Part shown: in pieces, positions 24,524 through 37,575 of the stretch
Numbering within the stretch: the first letter of the stretch is position 1
Layout of the letters: every line of letters starts with the position of its first letter
Assembly: GCA_015657535.1 (NCBI GenBank)
Contig: JADHZB010000663.1
Location: forward strand, 1-48,356
Length of the DNA stretch: 48,356 nt
From: Nephromyces sp. MM_2019
Lineage: Eukaryota; Apicomplexa; Aconoidasida; Nephromycida
Direction of reading: 5' to 3'
The notes under the pieces: generated by a model
Told to the model about the DNA's origin: nothing
The model's input: the letters and a program-made list of their open reading frames with translations, nothing else
Database searches by the model: none
Made by a program: the position numbers and the translations under genes

Positions 24524-27500
24524 ATGCAACCGATAAGAAAAATATCAAAATCGAATAGGAGTGGTAAGCCAACGCGGAAAATCGAAGAGTCTAGTCAACC
24601 TCAGAGAACACTCCACCACTTTTGGAATGGGTCAGGTTCAAACACCAACCTCACACCCTCTCACCCTGGTTATTATACACACTATGAATCCAATAGATTT
24701 GAGCCAACTTGTATTGATCTTACATTTGAAGATGACAATTGCAACAACTCAAATTGGGGTGATTTACTAGACGGAAATAACGCATTGAGGATTGATGATA
24801 GTATATATGTCATGGAGGAAAACCTACACACATCGACCTATAAACCAAATTATGCACACAATGATAAACACACACTCAAAGGGGAGTTAGATGATAAGCA
24901 AAATGCGGAAATTGGTGATTTATTTGAAGTCTCACATCCAAATATTGATACACTGAGAGAACTACACTCATCAAACACATCTAGTGTTTTAGAATCACAC
25001 CTAACAGGTAGTATAACTCATGCGAGTGATACCCACCAAGCAAGTGATAATAATCACCAGATTCATTACACACACTATGGAAGTGGCACACAACAAGGGT
25101 GTAATGAGACTTTCCAGGACCATAACAAACACTATGAAAGTGATAAACACCAGGGTAGTGATGACACACACCAGAGCCATCACACATACTTAGAATATCA
25201 CATACACAAAGTTCATCACACACACCAAGAACCTGAGGCACTCATAACATCTCCCCCTTTATATGAAAGCGTTTGCGTAAATAATTTGAGGGGAAAACGA
25301 CGATTTGATGTACATACACTCGATTTGAACAACAATCTAAGCTTTGAGGAAGACACAACTCTACCAACTCATCAGCTTAGCCACTCATTGGACTATACAC
25401 ACACATTAGAGGGAGGTTCTGCACCTGCTCCGAGTGAGCGGTCACCCTCTGGTACGCTTACACACACCTCTTCAAAAGTGGGTAGCTACACACACCTACC
25501 AATCATGTCCGCAGCAAACCCAATCCAACTTCCTAAAACTACACCTACACACGAACCAAGTATCGATATAGACGAAACCCCGACAAACCTAGACCTCACC
25601 TCATCACAGATAACATCTACCTCACACACACAAACAGCTGAAGAAGATCTAGAAAGTACATTAAGGTCCTCAAATAACATACTACCTACAATGAAGGCCA
25701 TCACACACACACACACAGCTGAAGAGGACCTAGAGAACACAATAAGGCCCTCCACACCATACACAATGAAAACCATCCAAAATGATATCCAAGAAACTCA
25801 GATAGGTACACCTATACAACAGAGTCACTCACAACATACTTACACACCAGACTACGTCCTTAATGATCTCATGGATATTGAGGGTGTACTCCTCGAAGAA
25901 GCCCCAAACTCTCCCATAGAATCTGGAGGTATACACACACCAATAAGAAACTCCCAGAGTGTAGATTACAACTCCATACACACACCTACAAAATCTCTAT
26001 CAAAGGTAAATGATACCTACACACCCTCACCAGGATATGACTCATGCGGTATCAAACGAGACAGCAACGCTGATCATTTTCATTACACACACTTAAGCCC
26101 CTCACAACATGTAAGCAGCCAACAATCCTATTCTGAACATACACACACATCCTACTATCTTGCCTCTGTTGAGCCTGCATTAGAAGCTGCCCAAAACATA
26201 CACACACACCTCTGGGATGAGGAGGAAATGAGATATATAATATTATTTGCACACGGCCTCGATATAGATAGCAAGAAGCTGTACCTCCGTTTATATAACC
26301 GCAAGGCAAGTCACTGGATACTCACTAAGAAATTGAATTATACAGATATAGAAGATATAGAACGCTCTGTACACACACTGAAACACAAGGGATTTATTGA
26401 TTATTTGGATGATGTTTCTCACGCAAATGAATTTTCAAAGAAACTTCTCCACAAGGCCAATACACACAAGGAATACTCAGCTTGGCTAAAAGACTTGAAT
26501 TCACCCACAAAGGAGGATAAAGATCACACACTAAGCCCCATTCAACTTAGACCTTCACACACGGCTATTAAACAAAATTTAGGAGATACAAACCACGTAC
26601 ACATCTCAACGCCTGCTGACTCAGAATATCTACACATCTCCACCCCCACTGATTCAGAACACATACATACCTTAAATCCTACTGACACACAACACACAGA
26701 AACACCCTCTACCTATTTACACAACATACCTAGCTCCATAAAACCTTGTATTGAAGAACCTATATACACACACACTGAGACTTCTGTAAGTAAACATAGG
26801 GAAATAAAACTCACTACACACACAGTAGAGCAAGGTTTTCCCTCACACACCCAAACAGACCCACAGTTTGTATATATATCTGCACACTCATCAGACAGTG
26901 ACGATAAGGCCTCTTTCGATTCTATTGAGGAAATACCTAAAACTAAAATTAATATAATTACAAACAAACAACATCTACAACATTACACACACACACATTC
27001 TAACCATCTAACTCCCTTTAGCTTTGACCCCTTAGATGGTTAATACATTAGGGGAGGGCTTGTGTGTTTATATACTTTTTGCAATAATGGAAAGGGTGTT
27101 CGTGTATGTATATATCTATAACAGTGGTGTGTGTGTCTGTGTATACATACATCTATAATAATGGGGAGGGTGTATATGTAGCTTAAATTTTACAATAACA
27201 GCAGGGAGGGTCTATGTATATATTTGTATTTATGTGTGTGTGTGGTGATAGATATATTGCTCTTAATGTGCTAAAGAAGATATATATGTATACATATTTA
27301 TAGCTTTTGGAAGAATTACCAAACAGTATCAAATTTATACAGTAAACACACATATAAAATCATTAAAATCACACCTTGAACATATATAGATATACACCTC
27401 CAAATCTCACCACCACACTTTCACCACACACATATACACACATTTATCAATCTTATCAGCATGACTGTTTCAGTGTGTGTATATCACCCAAACCCAATCA

Positions 27501-30333
27501 TTTCTTATATTAATTTTTACAGTACTTGATGTACTCAACCTGAAGGAATTAAATAGCCTAATTTCAAATTCACCCCTCCCCAATAAATCTGATTTGAGGA
27601 GGCTAAAGAATAAGGGTCAAATAGTTAGGGAGCTCAAGGGTACACCTATGAGTATGTATACATATACCAACATACAAATACATGCACAAACACACCCATA
27701 CACCCACATTCCCACCCACAACCACAACCACACACACACACACACATACATATACTCTACCCTGAATACCCTAACCAATCAAGATCCACACACACACACA
27801 TACATACACCCTAATGTGTGCAGAATACAAGACACTTTCTGGAAGGAGTTTGAAAGATGTACTTACACACAACACATTTAATATAACAGGGCCACTCATT
27901 AGCCTCAATTTTCGTCCTTTTAAAGAAATCCTAAGAAAATTATTATTTATTTATTATTTGGCCTCTGGAGAGGATGCAACGGCAGCTACACTGAGTAATA
28001 TACATCGACTTAAATTTCCCCATTATGTGTGTAATGCTGTTATACCCGTGTTTGCAGGTGAGTTATTTCACACATTTACGCACACTTAGCTATTTTATAT
28101 GTTTTGTTTTGCGATACACACTCTTGATCTAACACACATACTTTTTATATATCATACACATGATTCCTACATTTTATATACACACCACATACTTTATACA
28201 TATCATACACACGATATACACAATTTATATATCTACCACACACTTTATGAATATCACAAACATGATATTCCCAATTTATATATACACCACACATGATATA
28301 CACACGATTTACACATTTTATATATACACCACACATGAATACACACTATTTACACAATTTACACATACACCACACACTTTATACACACGATATACACATT
28401 TTATATATACACAACATACTTTATACATATCATACACACAACACATACTTTTGAAATACACACACAAACATAGGATCTATAATACAAATGATACATACTC
28501 TTGATTCTAACACACATCCCTATGGTCTATCATACACACTTAGAGTTGATGACACACATATATTTCACTTTTTTTACACACACACACACACCTTATGTTA
28601 TTACACACATATATATCATCTTTTACCACACACACACATATCTCATCTATTATTACACACACATTTACACCCTATTTACAGACCGAACTAGTTTTGAGTC
28701 TTATGAAACAGCTAGGCATCTTGAAGATTTTGTCGAACACTTAATAAATAAGGTTAGACCCTACACACTAAACATATACAAACAATTGCACACCACACAC
28801 ATCTCTTATATCACACCACACACATACACTACAATCATATATCATATCACACCACACACATATGTTACACATACATTTATTTTAGATCACACACCATACA
28901 TCTATCCGATTGCACACAGCACACATATATATATATATTATGTTCTTTAAACACTAAAAATATATATCTATATAATTTACACTGTAAATATAACTATTAT
29001 AATTACACACACATCCTATGATTAAATAAACACACCTATACCATTGGGGGTATATATAACACTTACATAAGAGACTCCAAGTCACTAAAAATTCGGATTT
29101 ATAGAGCGTATTTAGATTACACACATTTTGCGTACTTACCTTACTATATAATACATATACATAAAAAACTCAATTTGAGTTACACACACATCAACATGCC
29201 TCCCTTTAAATTATATAGACGGACGACCCTCATTTCACAACACTGTTTTTGATTTGTGAAGAGAGTGTTAAAGTGTTGGAAAGTTTTCTAAAAAGAGTAG
29301 AAAGTGTAGGCCTTCATCCTAAATATACACACCCTTTCCTACGTCGCTACACAGCGGTAAAATTTACACATTTGCTTGTATATATTTTCTTTTTGAAAAA
29401 AAACCACAAACATACACACACATACAAAAACACAATAACACAAACACGCACACACTAACACACACCCACAAACTAACACACCCACACAAACACACACCAC
29501 ATATCTACACACACTGTATATACATACACATACACTCTACATATGTATATACACACGCTGTATATACACACAGTCTTACTCTCATTCATATTTTCACTCT
29601 CTTACACACACATACCTCACCTTATATCATAGGAATATGTACACACAAATATTCTTTGGAATTGTTTGAATATAACTAAACGATTAAAGTTACATTCACT
29701 AGCTGCCTATCAATTAGAGTTATTACTCAAATGTAAATTAAATATCAATCGACGAGGCAAATATTTTAATGAGTACGTATTATTTACACATCACTATATC
29801 TCCCTTAAACATATTTACTTAAACACACATCTCCCCATTGCAGATGTAATTAAACAGACATAATCCCACGCACACACATAATGACACACACATACATAAT
29901 GGCACACACACATAGATAATCCCCCCACACACATATAATCCCACACACACATATAATCCCACACATACATATAATCCCACACACACATATAATTATACAC
30001 ACACAATCCCACACAAACATATAATCACACAGATACACATAACCACACAAACAAACACGCACACTCACATAATCCCACACACATCTCGCCCTAAACAGAT
30101 AGCATTACCCACACACATATTTTATCAACACATTGTCAATATAATGTGTTTTTAGGTTGACCATACTCTTATACACACACCTCAATCAACCTCAATTAGC
30201 CCTTGAAAAGGCTGTCCATTGTATTAGAGAGAAAGTGATTATTCCACCGAGTATACTCACTGAAATATCGCGCCGTTTGAAACGTATTTGTATCAAACTT
30301 ACACCCAATAAGAAGAGGAAAAAAGTAAATTAT

Positions 30334-30381
<48 letters not shown>

Positions 30382-31527
30382 GTATATTGCTAAAGTCTAT
30401 ATTAAGGCTTACACACACATATTTATATATTATTAAATCGTATCTTACGGCTCACATACAGTTATATATTTTTTGTTTTATCTTTAGATTTTCACACACA
30501 TATATATTTGTTGTTGAATTCTATCTTACGATTTACACATATATATACATATAGATTTTTATATAAATATATAATCAATAGAAATCTACCGGGAGATTTA
30601 CATCCAAATTGAGCACTTATTTGCACACATATATATATACCTTAGAAATAACCTCACATATTTACACACACATATATATCCTTCGAAGATATCCACAAGA
30701 CAACAAACCTACATTACACACACACTTAAATAACCCACCTAAAAATTTTTAAACCTAACACACACCCACCTATCACATTAACTAAACCTATAAACACTAT
30801 TTAGAAACATGATTGGCAGACACACTTACCAAAAGATATAATTGATGATATAAATATGTACACACAATTTATTGAGGATTTGAAAATTCCTGAAATTCAA
30901 TTAGTAGCTCGCCCATGGGAAGCTAGGAAACAGCCAGGCATGTACACGCTAATTACACACAATATTTGAGGCTTGTGTGCACATATTTGTAATTTATTAC
31001 CTGATATTTGTGTGTAGTTTGAAAAAATATATATACATATATATATGTTCAACCTTTTTCTATGCTCACAACACACATATACTCACCAATCTCTCAGTAT
31101 CTAGCCATACCAGAAACATAATTTATTATGTATATACACATATATATCTTCTAGTCAATAGCTATCTAGCCAACATATCCACACACAATATACACTTACA
31201 CACAATACAAACACATATACACAATGCACAACTCCTCACCCCTTACCCACACACACTCTTCAACCTTTACTCTCTCTCTCACACACACCCACACAGGCCT
31301 CTCTAGTGTGTTTTTTGATTCGGAGTGTCGATTTGTAAGTGTAGAAAGTATGGCATTGGACGATTATAGTGAAAGGGGAGGTTGGCGTGGATTTCATTGT
31401 GAGGGCCTACTATTTCATTCATTATTTGCAATTTTAATGTACAACTGTTTATTTACCCCAAATATTGAAAACACATTTTTTACACCTTTTCAGGTTAATA
31501 ATGCGTAATATATATATATATATACAT

Positions 31528-31558
<31 letters not shown>

Positions 31559-33425
31559 AACACAATCGATGATTCGAATGTGTTATATATATATATATAT
31601 AACACATTAAAATATGTATTACTGACGGTAAAATCCCCTCTTTTTATATCTATATGTTTATATGGCACACACAGATACAGAATTGACTTTTAATCAACCC
31701 TATTATACATATATTTACATACATATCATATATTCACCCCACCAAAAACATACACACATGTTCAAACTATGTGTGTGTAGGATTCACCCCTTGATTTAGA
31801 TTCAGAAGAATTTTATAAGCAAAGATATGATGAAATTGAGGATAGACTTAGCTGTGTGTGTAAACTTACACACACTGAATTATATTTTGAAATTGTTGAG
31901 ATGATTTCACTAATACATGGTCTAAAAATTAAAGGTGTGCAATGGGATTTAAGGCGTTATTTTAGGTCTACGAATAAACTCAAAGATAACTCTAAACACA
32001 CTGAAAGTGAACTCTATTTCATCCAATCTATGATTGATTTCTTTTCAATTTTTGATTATACACACCTATTCGAAATAATTGATGAATATCAGCCACACAA
32101 ACTCTCTACTGCACCCTTACACACTATACAACACTTAATTTCGTGTGTAGAAACATATACCTCAAAACGTATGACTTACACACTATTTACTCTCTATTAT
32201 AGCGTTTGTATTGTTTTTAGAGAGGGAGGGGTTGATGTCTATATTATTATATGTCTACATACAGATAAACTGACACATAAACATACACACACATAGACAT
32301 AAACACACATAGACATAAACACACATAAAAATATACACCCATAAACACACACAAGCATAAACTCATATACACATTCAAAAACATAAACACACTGGGTATA
32401 GGTACACACTCTGATCCTCTACACACCTAAATATATAAATTTAAAATTTATATACACTTGTTTAAAGTTGATATATAAAATCAATCCCTGTGTGTGTATA
32501 TATTCATTGTGTGTGATGTGTATATCAATAAAATAATAATAATGTCTCTTTTGTGTGTATTTATGGAATGATATTATTATTCTTGGTATAAGCACCATTA
32601 AAATAATAATACGAATGTGTGTGTATATATATCAATATAATAATAATAATATATGTGTATGTATCAATAGAGTATACATAATTTATATATAAATATCAAT
32701 ACAACAATAATAATAATATATGTGTGCGTACCAATAGAATAAAACTAATGTGTGTGTGTAATTATATGAATAGGTACAGATAAAAACTTAAGGGAGATTT
32801 CACACATCCTGGACTCCCTCGAATTTTCCAGTCAATTTTTTGGACTAATTGGGGCCTCTTTGGGGGGCCAACTCTTATCTTCAATATTTCGTTTACTTTG
32901 TTTAAATTACACATATTGGCAGGGTGGTTTACCTGATTTATTTCTATGGAGGTAAGTTGTGTGTATGTACACACACACACACACACACATAAAGCCACAT
33001 ATATATAGTCCTACATATACCCAATTTTAATTTCATTGAATATATTTATACTACTTAACACACACACACACCAATTAATATCATATGCACTATATATGTT
33101 TGTATTTATCTCCCCTAAATACACAGAATCAATCCTAAAACAATGGATACACACACCCCCTCTAAACATACACCCTCTATATATACAACTTCTAAACACA
33201 CACCTTCTACACATCCACCTTCTACATACCAACCTTCTACACACACACACACTACACACACACGTCAATTTGAAATAGCCCTCTCTAAATTGGAGTCCTT
33301 GCTAGTAGAAGTAAAGGGCCCCCGTGATCGACTCTCTGAAAAACAAAGGTAAATTTGATTTGTATTGAAAATGCGTGTAATCAACCAAACGTGTGTATAT
33401 GTGTAGGTATGTATGTATGTATGTA

Positions 33426-33476
<51 letters not shown>

Positions 33477-33694
33477 GTGTGCGTGTATACACATATTTAC
33501 TCACAGCATTTATGAAGTCATTATTACACCCCAAAACCTTACACACAATTTATCACACACACTATTATCTTATTAACAGGTGGTGGTTAAATAAATTACA
33601 TGAATTTGGTGCAAGTGCTGAAGTGTGTAAAATCATTGAAACAGAAAGAAAGGAAAAAACAAAAAAATTCCTTAATATACCTAGTGATGAGTAA
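24524..33694 (+). CDS. FAN1: FAN1 homologue: structure-specific DNA repair nuclease with VRR_NUC domain
   Basis: Thirteen exons: 24524-27038, 27523-27639, 27824-28057, 28682-28752, 29219-29356, 29633-29772, 30156-30324, 30805-30937, 31297-31493, 31781-~32207, 32774-32951, 33127-33348, 33580-33694 (about 1551 residues). The exon 10 end is uncertain. FAN1 is a 5' flap endo/exonuclease acting in crosslink repair. Seen: a PIP-box-like QRTLHHFW (~28) and SUMO-interaction-like CIDLTFEDD (~64); a long His/Thr/Ser-rich region; then from ~561 the FAN1 fold proper (DSKKLYLRLYNRKASHWILT, cf. QKLYVRLFQRKLSWIKMT). A SAP-like segment (LNLKELNSLI...DLRRLKNKGQIVREL) and a helical region follow. VRR_NUC shows FHCEGLLFHSLFA (E~1208), LGGQLLSSIFRLL, QGGLPDLFLW (D~1435) and EVKGPRDRLSEKQ (E~1501, K~1503), so the four catalytic positions are kept. 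No N-terminal UBZ zinc finger was seen. Intron 8 works only as GC-AG. Confidence 0.92.
25626..25772 (+). repeat. Coding tandem duplication in the disordered region of FAN1
   Basis: Two adjacent copies of about 30 residues both begin HTHTAEEDLE. They continue STLRSSNNILPTMK and NTIRPSTPYTMK, and diverge mildly. Upstream, at about 25020-25230, are irregular His-rich repeats built on T-H-Q / S-D words. At 26590-26690 there are three copies of an I-S-T-P-x-D-S-E-x type unit. Confidence 0.7.
28100..28660. repeat. Degenerate CA/TA repeat filling FAN1 intron 3
   Basis: Irregular repeats of about 50-60 bp built from cacatttatatatacaccac and catacacacgatatacac words, between the donor at 28058 and the acceptor at 28681. 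The sense strand is almost free of G. Overlapping open frames here are artefacts. Confidence 0.7.
29862..30080. repeat. Minisatellite in FAN1 intron 6 (18-20 bp units)
   Basis: About ten imperfect units of the form ataatcccacacacacat, some with aatgacacac or aatggcacac variants. It lies between the donor at 29773 and the acceptor ending at 30155. Confidence 0.8.
31577..31608. repeat. Perfect 32-bp palindrome in FAN1 intron 9
   Basis: AATGTGTT, then an alternating TA core, then AACACATT. The two 16-base halves are exact reverse complements, so the segment could form a cruciform or an RNA hairpin in the intron. Confidence 0.85.
33150..33262 (+). repeat. HTPS-type coding repeat inserted in the FAN1 nuclease domain
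   Basis: Imperfect repeats of acaccxtctaaacat / acaccttctacaca encode HTPSKHTPSIYTTSKHTPST and related units. They sit inside exon 12, between the GGLPD and EVKGP motifs. The exon start at 33127 (cacag acceptor) is the only in-phase acceptor I found, so the repeat appears to be translated. Confidence 0.7.
33408..33468. repeat. (GTAT)n(GT)n microsatellite in FAN1 intron 12
   Basis: About six GTAT units followed by about eighteen GT units, between the donor at 33349 and the acceptor at 33579. Confidence 0.85.
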
Positions 33695-33711
33695 AACACA
33701 CACCTACACTA

Positions 33712-33753
<42 letters not shown>

Positions 33754-34590
33754 ATAAGCACACAAATACACACAAAAATAAATTCAGATATATACACACA
33801 CAGAGATGTAAAACAAGTAGACACATACAGAAACATAAAAGCATACACACAAAACAGCACTTATATACACACAAACATATACTATATATACACCCAAAAA
33901 CATATATACATTGCTTAGTCAAAATCCATATCATATTTATAAATGTGTAAAGGAAGAAATAAATGTGTGTATACACACTATTTAGGTATATTTTAGAAAC
34001 GCGTGTGTATACACTATTTGTTTATTTTTTTTAATGTGTGTATTTATACTATTTATTATTTTAGAATGTGTGTAAATTGAAATATAGGCATAAAAATTTG
34101 TTCAATTTTTTATAATTCATAAATTAAAATACTTTTCAAATTTGAAATTTGATTTGTTGTAATCCCCTCAATTAATATCCTAATAGTGTGTAAAATTACA
34201 TACACTTTGTACAAATTATTATTATTATATGATTTTACTAATATACACACAAAATTTGACTAATACTAATACACTCAACAAAATTACATAATCTAGACAC
34301 ACAAACTCAATCTATATACACAAAAATCACTCTATAATCACACTATATATTTATATTTAAGGACACACGCATCTAAATAATTTAAGTTATACAGTCACAT
34401 ATCTATATAATTTAAGTTATATACACAAACAGATCTATATATAATAATAACAATAAGAGATTCATAGATTTTTAAAATTTTTTTAGTTTATTGTAGTGAA
34501 ATAGTGTATAAATAGTTCCAAAAAATTTGTATAGATAATGTATGTATTATATATATGTGTGTGTATATATATGTGTGTGTGTGTAGTTCA
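33695..34590. other. Convergent intergenic region between FAN1 and the membrane-protein gene
   Basis: Starts CA/TA-rich (33700-33930) and then becomes plain AT-rich with gtgtgta words. It should hold both 3' ends. No further gene was found on either strand. Confidence 0.5.
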
Positions 34591-36278
34591 TTAAGTTTGA
34601 GTTGTTAATTTACTCTTATCTTTATTAAGTGTAATGTGTGTGCTATCTAATTTAGATGATATTGTATTCAATTTTTGACAATCTAATATATATGCTTGAT
34701 TCTGAGAATCAGAGGAAATGTGTGATTTAAAGTGAGGATTGTTTTGTGTGTGTATTTGGTTATTTGGTAAGGAGTAGGGGTGTGTGTGTGTAAAATTTGG
34801 GTCGTTTGGCACACAATTTATTTGAGAACTTTTATGTTTTTCTTTCAGCTTTTTTATCTTTCGTGCAGTCCTAAATAAAATATATAATTCATATACATTT
34901 CAATTTTTTTTACACACATACTCACACCCGTATACACCCACACATATATATAAATACACACACACACACAGACGAATAATACACACACATATACACACCT
35001 TTAATTTAATTATCCATGAATTATTATTATATGTGGGGTGTGTGTGTTGAATATGTGTGTGGGTTTGTGAAATTGGATCTTGGATGTGTGTGTGAATGAA
35101 TATTAGTAATGAGTATGGGTGCAGGTATGTGTTGTTTGTATGTCTATAAATCAATGTTTTAAGGTGTGTGTCTAAACAGATATATTGGAATATGTGTTTA
35201 CATAATCATGAGGTTATAAGGTTTGTATAGTTAATTATAAATCTGGAGCTTGCTTGTGTGTGTAATAATGTATTTAAGCGTGTTATTAGTCAATCATAAA
35301 TAAAAATATGTGTGTAAATAATATGTGTTATACCTAAGGGAAGTTATGGCAACAATAAATAAGAAAATCATAAAGCATAAAAGAGCTAATGTCGGCTGAA
35401 ATTGAAATATATATAAATTGACAAATCCACACAAACAGAATATATAAAGTCTATACACAATCAATATGTTTTAAATTTTTACATGTATGTATTCAAATAT
35501 AGATATATGTGTATGTAAGGGTTATCTTTGAGTTTTGACAGCCATTGATTATGTTAATTTGTAGAAGTTATTTATACACACAAGTATTAATTATATATTA
35601 TTTTAATATTACACATACACACAGACACATAAATTGAAACTGTGTATAATATATATATATATATATACCTGTAACCAATTTGAATAAAAAATATTAGATG
35701 TTTTGAGTTTACTGAAAATAGGTAAAGTTTTATATAACTCTTGTTTTGTACCGAAGTAATGGGGCACAAGTGAAATTGCATTCGTTGGATATATGTCTGT
35801 ATGTGGTTAATTCATTATGCATTATTTGATGCGTATATAATGTGTGAAATTCAAATATAAATTTTTTGACAATGTGTGTAATGAATGAGATAAAAAAAAC
35901 CACAGGCTATATACTTGCCAAAAGGTATTGTAGATTTCCCTATATATAAATGTGTGTACAAATTTACATGTATTTATAAATGTACATATGTGTATAATGT
36001 ACTTGTGTCTGTAAATGTATGTGTATAAGTTCGTGTGTGTATACATTTCATTTTTGTGATTGATTTGGTGAGTATTTTATCATACATGTACAAATAATTG
36101 TGTCATAACTTAACAATTTGTACTTAATTTGATTAAAATCAACCTATAAAATTAAATAATTTATGTTTTATTTACTTATCAAATTCAAGCTTTAAACATT
36201 TATTTTTAATTTTACTTTATTTTTAATTTGTTTTAACTTACCATATCCAACATAGGGAAACTTATTTGTTGTTTGCAT
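34591..36278 (-). CDS. Small single-pass (possibly two-pass) membrane protein, family unknown
   Basis: Model of five exons read downwards: 36278-36242 (ATG), 35939 to 35871 or 35901, 35796-35669, 35395-35334 and 34870-34591, giving 191 or 181 residues with stop TGA. Exons 3 to 5 are well supported by phase and coding character: NAISLVPHYFGTKQELYKTL and FSKLKTSNIFYSNWLQ, then a clear transmembrane helix PTLALLCFMIFLFIVAITSL, then the basic stop-transfer RTARKIKKLKEKHKSS. The tail that follows is polar and Asn/Ser/Thr-rich. Exon 2 (STIPFGKYIACG...) has no good donor: GTCAAA after 35871 would add a hydrophobic FFYLI stretch, while GTTTTT after 35901 would not. The start exon (MQTTNKFPYVGY) is plausible but short. 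I do not recognise the protein. Orientation of the membrane segment is inferred from the basic side. Confidence 0.55.
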
Positions 36279-37575
36279 TTCTCAAAATATTAAGTTAATA
36301 CTTTGTGTGTATAATTTTCCCATTCAAATCTTATGTTAATTTTTGACAAATTAATGTTTGAATATGTATAAATGTGTGTGTATACGACTGTGTATGTATG
36401 TTTGAAGACACGCCCCTTAAAATTCAATTTATATTTAAATTGATTTATATATGATTATATGAATATATATATGTTAATTGATAATTTCAATTGTTCTTTT
36501 TTTGAAGTAGAAGAATTTTTTGGTGTTATATATAATTAAAATTATTATGCTTTTATATATGTGTATGTATAAATAAAACATATACACAATTGCACATATA
36601 TACAATTATATGTATATATAATTAAGTGAACAATCGTTTTATTTTGTTTAGATAATTACAACAACCTTTTTTTTGTTTAGATAATTACAACCTTTTTTTT
36701 GTTCATGACAAGCACATACACTTGATACAATTTCATAATATAAATATTTGTTATGTTTTCTAATTCAATTGCTAATTAAACTCTTAAGGTCTTGTTATGT
36801 GTATTGTTATACTTATACATATATACTAAGATCATTATAGTATTTATATTTATATATGTAATTTAGCTTATTTACAAATTTGTTTCTGTAAAAAGTTACA
36901 GGGTAGATATCAGTTTGTGCGATTATAACATAAAGTATATATCATGTTTATTCAACATTTACGTATGTAATTTTGTATGCTTACATAATTTGATACATAA
37001 AGTAAAGATATAATTTTAACAAAAGTTCTTCATCTTCATAAACTGAAACGAGGTTTACGAATAAAGAATCAGTATTATAAATTACCAATAAATTATTTAT
37101 GTATTTACTTACATATACACATGTTACAAACATCATCATCAATTCATACAAGAGAGTGAAAATGTATATAATTTAATCCATACCTTGTTAACAAATGATA
37201 GGTACATTGTGTATAGTATAAAAAATGTTTTCAGTATGATGGTTATTCATACAGCTCTCAAAACTTATATTTAATGTTATATATAACTATAACATTATAC
37301 ACTAGCATTCAAACTCATGTATTCTGTCAACAACAAGCATGCTAAGTCAATTTATTCTATAAATATCAAAATCAACTACAAAACACTCCGTATTGCATTA
37401 CTCACAATTCACAATTATTATACTACACACATATCAACACTCTGTAAGCTTTAAGAACAATTAGTGATGATTATAAAATGATTACTATTTGTTAAGAGTT
37501 GTGTTTAATTTGTGGTATTCTTTTCATCTTTCAATCTTCTTCCCTGATTGTAATGCCTTGGACCCTCTCTATCTG
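36279..37575. other. Divergent intergenic region between the membrane-protein gene and WDR75
   Basis: AT-rich, with fewer CA tracts near the WDR75 side. It holds a short direct duplication at 36642-36700 (gtttagataattacaac plus a poly-T run, twice). It should contain both promoters; no motif was recognised. Confidence 0.45.
36642..36700. repeat. Direct duplication of about 29 bp
   Basis: Two adjacent copies of ttttgtttagataattacaa followed by cc and a poly-T run. The first has an extra caa. Confidence 0.8.

Noticed and set aside
28099..28950. Several 65-150-codon frames between FAN1 exons 3 and 5
   Set aside because: They are intron repeats; only 28682-28752 fits the protein and the phases.
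29862..30080. Regularly spaced repeat checked as a CRISPR-like array
   Set aside because: Units are adjacent 18-20 bp CA-rich copies without unique spacers, inside a eukaryotic intron.
34900..35154. Possible extra exon (SQTHTHIQHTHPTYNNNSWII) in the last intron of the membrane-protein gene
   Set aside because: No acceptor gives the required phase without an immediate stop, and the peptide is CA-repeat derived.
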